This document shows positions 56,795 to 64,000 of a stretch of DNA of 64,000 nt, in pieces. Position 1 is the first letter of the stretch. Each line of letters begins with the position of its first letter. The notes beneath the pieces are model-generated. The model had not been told where the DNA came from, ran no database searches, and was given only the letters and a program-made list of their open reading frames with translations. The stretch comes from Actinokineospora bangkokensis. GTDB taxonomy: Bacteria > Actinomycetota > Actinomycetes > Mycobacteriales > Pseudonocardiaceae. Location of the stretch: contig NZ_MKQR01000025.1 of the NCBI RefSeq assembly GCF_001940455.1, positions 1 through 64,000 on the forward strand, in the 5' to 3' direction. Made by a program: the position numbers and the translations under genes.

Positions 56795-58633
56795 CTACTT
56801 CAGGTCCGCGTCGGCGACGACGAAGATCTCCGAGTGCGGCTTGGCGTTGCCGAACGGGCCGTGCGGCCACGACTGCCGGTTGAAGTTGATGCCGACCTGG
56901 CCGGAGAACTCGTCCTTGAAGGTGGTGTCGACGCTGACCTTGCCGTCGGCGCCCAGCTTGAGCATGTTCACCTTGTGGTCGCCGTCGAGGCCGGAGCGGG
57001 CCACGAAGTAGTTCGACACCGCGATGCGCTGCGGGGTGGTCGTCTCGTGGTAGTAGCCGTCCTCACCGAGGGCGAAGTTGTCGTAGGCGCCCCAGTGCGG
57101 ACCCGCGGCGGGCTGGCCCGGGTTGATCGGCGCGGCACCCGCGACGGTCGGGCAGTCCTCCTCGGCGCCGCCGTTCTGCGCCTCGGCCAGGGTGTCGATG
57201 CGGCACTTGAAGTCCGTGCCCGCCGCCAGCAGCTTCTGGATGTCGAGCACGTAGACCCCACCGGTGGAGCCCGGGTCGTTGGGGCCCAGCGCGCCCTTAC
57301 CGCGGCCGGTGATGGCCCGGTACAGGTACTTGTCGTCGGGGCTGGTCTGGATCCAGCCGCCGTTGGAGCCCGCGCCGTTGCTGTCGTTGCCCGCGTAGAT
57401 GTCCTGCGCGGCGGCACCGTCGTCGAACACCTCGTACCAGTGCGGCTCGGCCGCGGTGATGTCCGGGGTGTAGTGCACCGCGCCGCCCTGCATGGTCTGG
57501 GCGAAGGCGCCCTTGTGGCCGGGCAGGTTGGTCACGGTGGTCTCCATGACCGCGCGGGACTCGTTGTGCAGCGGGTCGGCCGCGTTGGCGCGCGGGCCGT
57601 CCTGCAGGTAGGACACCGCGCGCAGCTTGGGGTTGTTGCGGTCGGAGATGTCCCAGGTGCGCACGGTCGGGCGGCGCAGGTACGGCGACGGCTGCTTGAC
57701 CGGGTCGAGGATGATGTTCCTCGGCTCGGCGTAGTCGCTGGTGACCAGCGTGTTCAGGTCCTCGCGGGCCTGGATGCCGTGCGGGTTGGCGCAGGTCGGC
57801 GCGCCCAGCTGCGGCAGGTTCGCGCACAGCTTGGGGTCGTCGCCCTGCGGGGTGGCCGCGGAGGTCTGGCTGAGCACCTTGCCGGTCTGGTCGAACCGGA
57901 TGACCGCGCCGGGGCTGCCCGCGAAGCCGTTGGAGATCGCGGTCTGCCCGTTGGCGTAGACGTACGGGCCGGGGGCGACCGGGCCGCCCATGTAGGTGCC
58001 GTACGCGGTGCCGTCCTTGAGCGTCCAGTACGCGTCGGGCACCGAGCCGCCGAGGGTGTTGGTGGGCAGGCTGACGCCCTTGAGCTTGAGCTCGGGCAGC
58101 GCGCTCACGTCGAAGGCGTAGGTGGCCGCGGCGAAGAGCGCACCGGCGTAGATGGTGTCGCCCTTGTGCCACACGTACTGCATGTGGTGCGGCTCGTTCT
58201 CCACCAGCGGGCCGACGGTGGCGGTGTTGACCACGTGGCCGTAGGTGGGCGAGCCCTCGGTGGCGTCGATGACGGCCAGGAAGTCCGGGCCGGGCAGCGC
58301 GTTGGTGATCTTCGACAGGCCGCCGGTCAGCGAACCGGGCAGGTTCTTGAGGTCCTTGACCAGGGTGTCGGCGATGTTCTCGTCGCCAGCCCAGACCAGC
58401 AGCCACTCCTTGCGCTTGCCCTCCGCCGCGGCGGTGCGGTTCGCGGCGTCGCCGACGAGGTGGTTGGTGACCCAGTAGGACTTGCCGTCCGCGGCCACCT
58501 TCGAGTCGGTCGTGGTCTGCACGTCGGCGTAGGCGGCGCTGTTCTCACCGGTGTAGGTCAGCGCGCCGACGGCGAGGATCCCGGCCAGGGCACCGGAAAG
58601 CCTCCTCTGCCAGCGCTGCTTCTTCGTGGACAT
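56795..58633 (-). CDS. SBP56 / methanethiol oxidase-like exported protein
   Basis: A 612-residue protein of the selenium-binding-protein-56 family, whose bacterial members (MtoX) oxidise methanethiol to formaldehyde, sulfide and peroxide using copper. Visible segments: ENEPHHMQYVWHKGDTIYAG, CANPHGIQAREDLNTLV, PGHKGAFAQTMQGGAVHY, PDDKYLYRAITGRG and WPHGPFGNAKPHSEIF. An N-terminal KKQRWQRR plus hydrophobic helix marks export. A HVDL leader peptide lies 170 bases upstream, as for sulfur genes. The exact substrate is by family only. Confidence 0.85.
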   Translation of the reverse strand: MSTKKQRWQRRLSGALAGILAVGALTYTGENSAAYADVQTTTDSKVAADGKSYWVTNHLVGDAANRTAAAEGKRKEWLLVWAGDENIADTLVKDLKNLPGSLTGGLSKITNALPGPDFLAVIDATEGSPTYGHVVNTATVGPLVENEPHHMQYVWHKGDTIYAGALFAAATYAFDVSALPELKLKGVSLPTNTLGGSVPDAYWTLKDGTAYGTYMGGPVAPGPYVYANGQTAISNGFAGSPGAVIRFDQTGKVLSQTSAATPQGDDPKLCANLPQLGAPTCANPHGIQAREDLNTLVTSDYAEPRNIILDPVKQPSPYLRRPTVRTWDISDRNNPKLRAVSYLQDGPRANAADPLHNESRAVMETTVTNLPGHKGAFAQTMQGGAVHYTPDITAAEPHWYEVFDDGAAAQDIYAGNDSNGAGSNGGWIQTSPDDKYLYRAITGRGKGALGPNDPGSTGGVYVLDIQKLLAAGTDFKCRIDTLAEAQNGGAEEDCPTVAGAAPINPGQPAAGPHWGAYDNFALGEDGYYHETTTPQRIAVSNYFVARSGLDGDHKVNMLKLGADGKVSVDTTFKDEFSGQVGINFNRQSWPHGPFGNAKPHSEIFVVADADLK

Positions 58634-58716
58634 GACAACTCCGTCATTCGGTGCGGACCGGCGCCCGGGTTCGGGCGCGCGGTGTCCCCCGACCCGCTCA
58701 GGGCACGCGTCGGGAG

Positions 58717-58739
58717 CCCGCGCGGCGTCGCCGCGCGGG
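58717..58739 (-). promoter_or_regulatory. attenuator-like hairpin between leader peptide and the SBP56 gene
   Basis: Perfect 10-bp stem CCCGCGCGGC/GCCGCGCGGG with a three-base loop, about 65 bases after the leader-peptide stop. Position fits a translation-coupled attenuator. Confidence 0.5.
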
Positions 58740-58802
58740 AATCTGGTGCGGTGCCGGCCTACCCGCCGGCTGGTGTGGTGTGGACGTCCTCAGTGGACGG
58801 GA

Positions 58803-58871
58803 TCAGAGCGCGCTGGACTGCTGGCAGAGGTCCACGTGCAACCGTGCGACCAGGGCGAGGGAGTAGCGCAT
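58803..58871 (-). CDS. 22-residue leader peptide with RLHVDLC motif
   Basis: Encodes a peptide with the core VARLHVDLCQQSSAL, the pattern of actinobacterial 'putative leader peptides' found before sulfur-assimilation genes. Its single cysteine codon could make ribosome stalling sensitive to cysteine supply. The ATG at 58871 has no Shine-Dalgarno and may be leaderless. It lies 170 bases before the SBP56-like gene. Confidence 0.65.
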   Translation of the reverse strand: MRYSLALVARLHVDLCQQSSAL

Positions 58872-59182
58872 GCCGAGGAGGATGCGCGACCGGCCCGAAA
58901 GGCCGCAATCGGGTGCCAAAGTCTGAGACGAGCCTGAGAAAGAGTCACCGTACGCCGTTTGGAGCAGCGAAGTGGGACGAACAGGCGGCCGTTCGGGTGA
59001 GGAAATCACCGAACGTGATGATCTGAACCGGTCCACCCCGGGCGCGAGCGGTCCCGGGCGCCCGTGCGGCCGCACGGGACGCGGTTCCCGGCCGGACGTG
59101 TGATCACTGCTACCGTAACCACCGCGGAGTTGGCTCGTTGCAAGGACTTTCCGAATCGCATTCAGGATACCGGAGGGCAGCG

Positions 59183-59923
59183 GTGGGTGCACCGAGGACG
59201 ACCGAAGTGGCCGGTGGCGTGCACTTCGTCGAGGGCGAGCACGTGAACTGGACCCTGCTGGTCGAGGGCGGCGCGCTGACCCTGGTCGACAGCGGCTACC
59301 CGGGCGACTTCCCGGCGCTGCGCGAGTCGGTCGAGCGGTTGGGCTTCCGGCTGGGCGACATCGCGGCGGTGCTGCTCACCCACGCGCACGTGGACCACAT
59401 CGGCGGGCTGCCCGCGCTGCTGTCGGAGGTCTCGGCGCCGGTCTACGCCACCGCGCCCGAGGCCGCGCACGCCCGGCGGGAGTTCCTGCAGCAGGCGACC
59501 CCGTGGGACATCGTGTCGAACGCGTGGCGGCCCGGCTTCCTGCCGTGGACGCTCTACCTGCTGCGCGCCGGGGCGCTCAAGCCGGTCAAGGTGCCCAGCG
59601 CACAGGAGTTCCCCACCCCCCTCGACGTGCCCGGCTCCCCGGTGCCCGTGCCGACCCCCGGGCACACCAGCGGGCACTGCGCCTACCACCTGCCCGGCAG
59701 CGGCGCGGTGATCACCGGCGACACCCTGGTGACCGCGCACCCGACCTCCCGGGTGGACGGCCCGCAGCTGCTGCGCCCGTTCTTCAGCCACGACCAGGCC
59801 GCGACGGTGGCGGCGCTGGACACCCTGGCCGGGCTGGACGCGTCGGTGATCCTGCCGGGCCACGGACCCGTGGTGCGGCAACCCATCGCGGACGCCGCCC
59901 AGCACGCCAGGAACCTGCTCTAG
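59183..59923 (+). CDS. MBL-fold metallo-hydrolase
   Basis: A 246-residue metallo-beta-lactamase-fold hydrolase. H67-A-H69-V-D71-H72 is the zinc motif in LLTHAHVDHIGG, followed by PTPGHTSGHCAYH, ITGDTL and ILPGHGP. Of the glyoxalase II-like type; the substrate is unknown. The GTG at 59183 follows GGAGGG. Its stop overlaps that of the convergent STAND-like gene in a CTAG tetranucleotide. Confidence 0.88.
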   Translation: MGAPRTTEVAGGVHFVEGEHVNWTLLVEGGALTLVDSGYPGDFPALRESVERLGFRLGDIAAVLLTHAHVDHIGGLPALLSEVSAPVYATAPEAAHARREFLQQATPWDIVSNAWRPGFLPWTLYLLRAGALKPVKVPSAQEFPTPLDVPGSPVPVPTPGHTSGHCAYHLPGSGAVITGDTLVTAHPTSRVDGPQLLRPFFSHDQAATVAALDTLAGLDASVILPGHGPVVRQPIADAAQHARNLL

Positions 59924-62220
59924 GGCCACCACACCCGCAGGAACTCCGAGGCGGCGGCCCGCACGGCCGCGGGGTCGGTGTGCGTCCAGCGGCGGGCGAA
60001 GGCGGCGACCCGGTCGTGGTCGACCACGTGGCCCAGCGGCGGTTCCGGGGCCGGGCCCTCGGTGCGCAGGGCGAACTCCCCCGGGTCCAGGCGCGCGTGG
60101 TCGGCGCGCACGGCCGGGTCCGCCGAGCGGCGCACGGCCGCGGCGAGCAGGTCGTGGTCACCGACCTCGGCCAGGGCGCCGATGACGAGCCACAGGCACG
60201 CCTCCCGCTCCTGGTCGGTCACCGGTTCGCGCGCCTCGGACTCGGCCAGCAGCGCGATGTCGCGGCCCGCGGCCGGGGTCGAGCGGGCCGCGACCCCGGC
60301 GATGGCCGCGGCCCGGGTGCGCCGGTCGACGACCCGGCGCGCGGCGGCGAGGGCGTCCACCGGCCGGGTCCCCGCCTCGGACAGCGCCAGCAGCACGTCG
60401 TCGCGGGCGCGGCTCTCGGCGGTGGTGGCCAGGCCGCGCACGGCGGTGGCGCCCAGGCGGTCGGCGACCTCGGCGGCGCCGAGCTCCCTGGCCCGGCGGG
60501 CGGCGGCCACGGCGAGCGACGCGGCGCCGAGCGGGTGGGTGCGGGGGATGCGGATGGCGGCCAGCTCCCCCGGCGCGGTCGCGGTCGCCAGCGCCCAGCG
60601 CACGCGGTCGGTGGGCGCGAGCCGGGCGGCCTCGGCGCGCACCTGCTCGGGGTCGGCGCCCGCGAGGTCGAACGCGGCCACGCGCGGGACCGGGCCCACG
60701 ACGGCCGCGGCGAGGCGCTGGGCCACCGGGCCGGGGCCGACGGCGCGGATCAGGTCGAGCCGGGGCGCGTCGGCGGCCGTGCGCGGCGGGCCGATCACGT
60801 CCTCGGCCACGCGCACGGCGTCGTCGGTGTCGTCGGCGGCGTCGCCCAGCGCGACCCACGCCCGCACCAGCTCGACGGCCACGTCCACCTCGGTCGCCTC
60901 CTTGCGCAGCGCGGTCAGCCGGTCCCGGTCGCCCGCCCGGCCCGCGAGGACGGCGCGGGCGGGTGCCGAGTCGTCGCGGGGGAAGGACGCCACCAGCTCG
61001 CCCAGCCGGTCCGGGTCGAACGGCTCGGCGCGGCGGACCACCTCGGCCAGCGCCGTGCGCACCTCGCCCACCACCCCGTGCAGCAGGGACGCGGCGCGGG
61101 TCAGGTGCCCCCACCCCGCCCACACCGCGGGGAGGGTGGTGGGGACCCGGGGGGCGCGGCCGAGCAGGCGGTCCTGGTGGATCGCCAACCGGGCGAGGGC
61201 GGCGGTGTCGTCGGGGATGAGCGCGGCCAGCTCCGCGATCTCCTGCAACGCGCGGGAATCGCTGCCCGTCACGGCGAGGGTCGCGTCGTGGCGGCGGTGG
61301 TCGGTCGCCAGCTCCAGCAGGCGTGGCACGTCCCGCTCCGCCAGCAGGACGCGGAAGTAGCCGCCGAGCAGGTACTCCGGGGTGGTGGGCGGCCACCCGA
61401 GCGCGCGGTACTGCTCGGCCCAGGCGTGCAGGGCCTCGCGGTGCCGGGCAGGCGGGAGGGTCCGCTCCGCCTCCCGCTGGAGCTCGGCGTGGGCGAGCAG
61501 CAGAACCCGGCGCCCGGGGTGCCAGCCGCTGCGGCGCTGGACGACACCGGGCAGGGCGGCCGCCCCGTCAACCTCCAGCAGGTCGGCCACGTCGTCGGCG
61601 GTGAGCCCGCGCGCGGTCGCGAGCAGGCCGAGCACGTCGTGCGCGCTGTCGGGCAGCCCGTCCAGGGTGGCCGCCGGGGACGGGGCGAGGTCGACCACCT
61701 CGGCCGAGCGCAGCGGGTGGTCTGGGGGGACGTCGACGGGCACCTGCCAGCCGGGGGTTGCGCAGGTCAGGACGTGCCCGCCCGCCGGGAGCAGGGCGGC
61801 GATGCTGCCGCCCTGGCCGCTGTCCTCGTCGAGGCCGTCGACCACCAGCACCAGCCCGTCGCCCGCCTCGGCCAGCAGCCCGCGCAGGTGCGCCTCGCGC
61901 AGGGCCGTGGTGGGCAGCGGGGGGAGCGGCTGGTCGAGCAGGTCGGCCAGCTGCTCCAGCACCTCCTCGACGAAGGCGGCCCGGTGGTCCTGCTCGGCCA
62001 GGCCGCGGGTGACCAGGAACGCCACGACCCGGGTGCCCTCGGGCGGGTGCAGGGCGAACCAGGACAGCAGCGCCGTCCCGCCCGCCCCCGCCGGTGCCCG
62101 CAGGTGCCGGTGGGCGGGGGCGCCCGCGGCGAAGGCGGCGAGGTCGCCCAGCTCGTCCTCGCGCCCGCGCAGGACGCCGGGGGCGGTGTCGCGCAGGGCG
62201 TCCCGGTAGCGGTCGGCCAT
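59920..62220 (-). CDS. STAND/AAA-like protein with degenerate P-loop and helical repeats
   Basis: A 766-residue protein. The N-terminus has the STAND layout LRGREDELGDLAAF, then APAGAGGTALLSWF (residues 42-55) where a Walker A would be, but G48 replaces the lysine. The Walker B-like VLVVDGLDED (124-133) is intact. The rest is a long alpha-solenoid of about 500 residues. It may be a signalling or defence scaffold that no longer hydrolyses ATP. Followed 16 bases before by the methyltransferase gene end upstream; separate transcript possible. Confidence 0.75.
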   Translation of the reverse strand: MADRYRDALRDTAPGVLRGREDELGDLAAFAAGAPAHRHLRAPAGAGGTALLSWFALHPPEGTRVVAFLVTRGLAEQDHRAAFVEEVLEQLADLLDQPLPPLPTTALREAHLRGLLAEAGDGLVLVVDGLDEDSGQGGSIAALLPAGGHVLTCATPGWQVPVDVPPDHPLRSAEVVDLAPSPAATLDGLPDSAHDVLGLLATARGLTADDVADLLEVDGAAALPGVVQRRSGWHPGRRVLLLAHAELQREAERTLPPARHREALHAWAEQYRALGWPPTTPEYLLGGYFRVLLAERDVPRLLELATDHRRHDATLAVTGSDSRALQEIAELAALIPDDTAALARLAIHQDRLLGRAPRVPTTLPAVWAGWGHLTRAASLLHGVVGEVRTALAEVVRRAEPFDPDRLGELVASFPRDDSAPARAVLAGRAGDRDRLTALRKEATEVDVAVELVRAWVALGDAADDTDDAVRVAEDVIGPPRTAADAPRLDLIRAVGPGPVAQRLAAAVVGPVPRVAAFDLAGADPEQVRAEAARLAPTDRVRWALATATAPGELAAIRIPRTHPLGAASLAVAAARRARELGAAEVADRLGATAVRGLATTAESRARDDVLLALSEAGTRPVDALAAARRVVDRRTRAAAIAGVAARSTPAAGRDIALLAESEAREPVTDQEREACLWLVIGALAEVGDHDLLAAAVRRSADPAVRADHARLDPGEFALRTEGPAPEPPLGHVVDHDRVAAFARRWTHTDPAAVRAAASEFLRVWWP

Positions 62221-62236
62221 GCGCCCAGTCTGCCCC

Positions 62237-62776
62237 TCAGCGGCGGTGCGCGGACACCGCGTAGTCGCCGCCGTCGAACGGGTCGCGCGACCAGGTGGCG
62301 AACCGCTCCACCAGGTCCAGGCCCGCCGCGGCGCAGTGGGCGTCGTAATCGGCCGCCGAGTAGCCGCGGTCGAGGGAGAAGCCCGCGATGAGCGCGCCGC
62401 CGGGCGCGACGTGCCTGGCCACCCCCGCCACCAGCGCCGCCTCGGTGCCCGGCGGGGTGAACAGCGGGACGTTGCCCGCCATCACCACCACGTCGAACAC
62501 CCGGCCCAGGTCCAGGGTGGTGAGGTCGGCGTGGTGCCAGGTCAGGTGCGGGGCGAGGCGGGCGGCGGTGGCGAGCATGGACCGGTCCACGTCCACCCCC
62601 ACCACCTCGACCCCGTGCCGCGCCAGCTCGATGCCCACCCGCCCGGTGCCGCACCCCGCGTCGAGCACCGACGCGGGGGCGAAGGCCCGGACGAAGGCGG
62701 CCTCGCCGTGGACGTCGCGGCCCTGGGCGGCCAGGGCGTCGAAGCGGGACTGGTAGTCCTCGCCGTTCCAGCTCAT
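62237..62776 (-). CDS. class I SAM-dependent methyltransferase
   Basis: A 179-residue methyltransferase with motif I LDAGCGTGRVGIELA, the acidic residue after beta-2 (VVGVDVDRSM), and VVMAGNVPLF before the post-II region. Small-molecule type (Methyltransf_11/25). The ATG at 62776 begins the family N-terminus (WNGEDYQSRFDALAAQG). Substrate unknown. Confidence 0.88.
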   Translation of the reverse strand: MSWNGEDYQSRFDALAAQGRDVHGEAAFVRAFAPASVLDAGCGTGRVGIELARHGVEVVGVDVDRSMLATAARLAPHLTWHHADLTTLDLGRVFDVVVMAGNVPLFTPPGTEAALVAGVARHVAPGGALIAGFSLDRGYSAADYDAHCAAAGLDLVERFATWSRDPFDGGDYAVSAHRR

Positions 62777-62810
62777 GCCCGTCACGGTGCCACAGGTGCC
62801 GGGCGGCGGC

Positions 62811-63530
62811 TCAGGCCCAGATGCCGTCGAGCCAGGCGTTCCACGCCTTCGCCACGGCCTCGCCGTCGACCTCGGCGAACACGTGGTGGGCCGCGGCGAC
62901 GGGCATGCCCCAGGGCTCGCGGCCGTAGAAGCGCAGCAGCGAGTCCGCGGTGCGGATGCCGGTGAACTGGCCGTGCAGGTAGTCGACCTCGCCGGTGATG
63001 GTCGGCAGGCCGGGGATGTCCAGCTCCACGCGGTCGCCCACCGCGGTGTCGGCGGTGAGGCCCAGGGCCGCGCGCAGCTCGTCCACCCCGCCCGGGTGCT
63101 GGGAGGCCTCGGTGCCGGGGGCGTCGACGTAGGTGACCGGCCTGCCCGCGAAGTGCTGGAGGTACTGGCCGAGGGAGTGCAGGTAGAAGTCGGTGTGCTT
63201 GCTCGCCCCGTCGAACTGGCTGTCCCAGTCGTCGGTGAACACGCCGCTGTGGACGTAGCGGACGACGGTGGTGCCGCCGTCACGCGCCTCGATGATGTGC
63301 TCCAGGGAGTTGAACCAGCCCTCCTCCGGGTCGCCCACCACGGTGTGCAGGTGCTTGCCGGGCTCCCAGGCCACGGCGCGGGCGCCGGACTCGTCGGGGG
63401 TGCCGTCGGCCGGGGGCACGGTGACGGGGAACAGCCAGCCCGCCAGCCCGTCGGTGACGGCGGCGAACACGTCCTCGGGGGTGGCGTCGACGACGATCTC
63501 GCGCTCGATGCGGAACTGCTTGCCGGTCAT
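62811..63530 (-). CDS. SRPBCC/AHSA1-family protein
   Basis: A 239-residue START-like protein: FRIEREIVVDATPEDVFAAV at the N-terminus is the AHSA1/SRPBCC start, and WNSL-type and HTDFYLHSLGQYLQHF segments follow. The hydrophobic pocket probably binds a small ligand. It starts one base after the stop of the ArsR-type gene, a common ArsR-SRPBCC pairing. Duplicated half-domain length (about 240 residues) is usual for this pairing. Confidence 0.85.
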   Translation of the reverse strand: MTGKQFRIEREIVVDATPEDVFAAVTDGLAGWLFPVTVPPADGTPDESGARAVAWEPGKHLHTVVGDPEEGWFNSLEHIIEARDGGTTVVRYVHSGVFTDDWDSQFDGASKHTDFYLHSLGQYLQHFAGRPVTYVDAPGTEASQHPGGVDELRAALGLTADTAVGDRVELDIPGLPTITGEVDYLHGQFTGIRTADSLLRFYGREPWGMPVAAAHHVFAEVDGEAVAKAWNAWLDGIWA

Positions 63531-63531
63531 G

Positions 63532-64000
63532 TCAGTTCTCCTGCTCGGGGTTGCTGTTCTCGGGGTGGGTCGGGAAGTCGCGGGTGATGGCGGGGTGCAG
63601 GCCCGCGAAGAAGCGGTGCTTGCGCCCGCCGGGGGCGTCGGCGCTGTGGTAGCGGCGGACGAGGTCCGCCACGGCCGCTTGCAGCTCGGTGGCGAAGGCG
63701 GCGCGGTCGGCGGCGGAGGCGAAGGTGACCTCCGCGTCGGCGGCGTAGGTGGCCAGCGGCTTGCCCGCCGCGTTGGCCCCGGCGATGAGCCGCCCCACCT
63801 CCCGCACGGTGCGGGCGGCCAGGGCCACCAACCACCGCGCGGACAGCTGGTCCGGCCTGCGCCGCGGGTCCGGGGCGACGGCGGCCAGCGCCGCCGGGGA
63901 AATCACGAACTCGGCGGCGGTGGCCCGCATGACCCGCTCGACGACGTTGCCCCGGCGGCGCTCCTCGGCCAGCTCCACCAGGCCGTGCCGCTCCAGGGCG
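63532..64000 (-). CDS. ArsR-type winged-helix regulator, 5' end outside the window
   Basis: The partial frame shows the end of a winged HTH (ALERHGLVELAEERRRGN, then RVMRATAAEFVIS) and a C-terminal helical domain with a GGRKHRFFAGLHP segment. The start codon lies beyond 64000. Likely controls itself and the downstream SRPBCC gene. Confidence 0.8.
   Translation of the reverse strand, partial: ALERHGLVELAEERRRGNVVERVMRATAAEFVISPAALAAVAPDPRRRPDQLSARWLVALAARTVREVGRLIAGANAAGKPLATYAADAEVTFASAADRAAFATELQAAVADLVRRYHSADAPGGRKHRFFAGLHPAITRDFPTHPENSNPEQEN

Larger units (their letters stand above)
58634..59182. other. 549-bp divergent region between the SBP56-like and MBL genes
   Basis: Contains the leader peptide and attenuator-like hairpin of the SBP56 gene (minus strand) and, on the plus side, the ribosome-binding site of the MBL gene. 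No further gene is supported. Confidence 0.7.

Overview
The window is high-GC actinobacterial chromosome. GTG starts are common, genes overlap at GTGA/ATGA junctions, and the ATP synthase and lysA-thr-rho-rpmE-prfA-prmC blocks are arranged in the actinobacterial way. A Pseudonocardiales-type organism (Saccharothrix, Lentzea or Actinosynnema-like) is my inference from the gene mix; no 16S or other decisive marker is present.

Layout. (1) 0.06-10.2 kb, minus strand: five tightly coupled genes, WGR/DUF4132 protein > MoxR AAA ATPase > DUF5682 > VWA (CoxE-like) > SWIM zinc finger, in the same order as the uncharacterised E. coli yehI/yehL-M-P-Q genes as I recall them. (2) 10.3-14.6 kb: secreted gamma-glutamyltransferase, a small membrane protein and the B12-dependent mutase MeaA. 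(3) 15.1-25.8 kb, minus: DUF2550, F1Fo ATP synthase (atpBEFHAGD, then atpC behind its own terminator and promoter), atpI-like, WecA-like GlcNAc-1-P transferase and TsaC. (4) 25.8-33.3 kb: accessory stretch with a TPR protein, a single-pass exported protein, a CDF metal exporter with an operator-like palindrome, an operon of immunity-type genes (CdiI-like, DUF4279 and others) without a visible toxin, and a DUF3105/DUF305 group. (5) 33.3-46.2 kb, plus: nrtL (catalytically dead ArgRS-like), lysA, hom, thrC, thrB, a 1.8-kb non-coding tract, rho, rpmE, prfA, prmC. (6) 46.2-49.2 kb: glycosidase-like protein and the sugar-ABC ATPase MsiK. (7) 49.5-51.6 kb: tRNA-Arg(CCG) carrying a 2-kb insert bounded by 49-bp direct repeats of the tRNA 3' end. 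It encodes only an XRE regulator, an ImmA/IrrE metallopeptidase and a PIN-like protein. (8) 51.9-64 kb: nucleotidyltransferase, thiosulfate-type transporter, two tiny secreted proteins, an SBP56/methanethiol-oxidase-like enzyme with a HVDL leader peptide, an MBL hydrolase, a STAND-like protein, a methyltransferase, an SRPBCC protein and a partial ArsR-type regulator.

Two apparently undescribed dispersed non-coding repeats stand out. Repeat A (five copies, about 86 bp) joins a DnaA-box-like TTGTCCACA, a spacer of nearly constant length but variable sequence, a conserved GTARCGTTGAAAACA core and a hairpin with compensatory changes. Repeat B (two copies in opposite orientation, 146 and 148 bp) has about 50-bp imperfect inverted repeats. 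The best candidates for an undescribed system are the tRNA-borne XRE-ImmA/IrrE-PIN triad and repeat A. The yeh-type AAA/VWA locus and the immunity array come next.

All functional calls rest on reading the translated sequence and recalled family knowledge; no database search was run.
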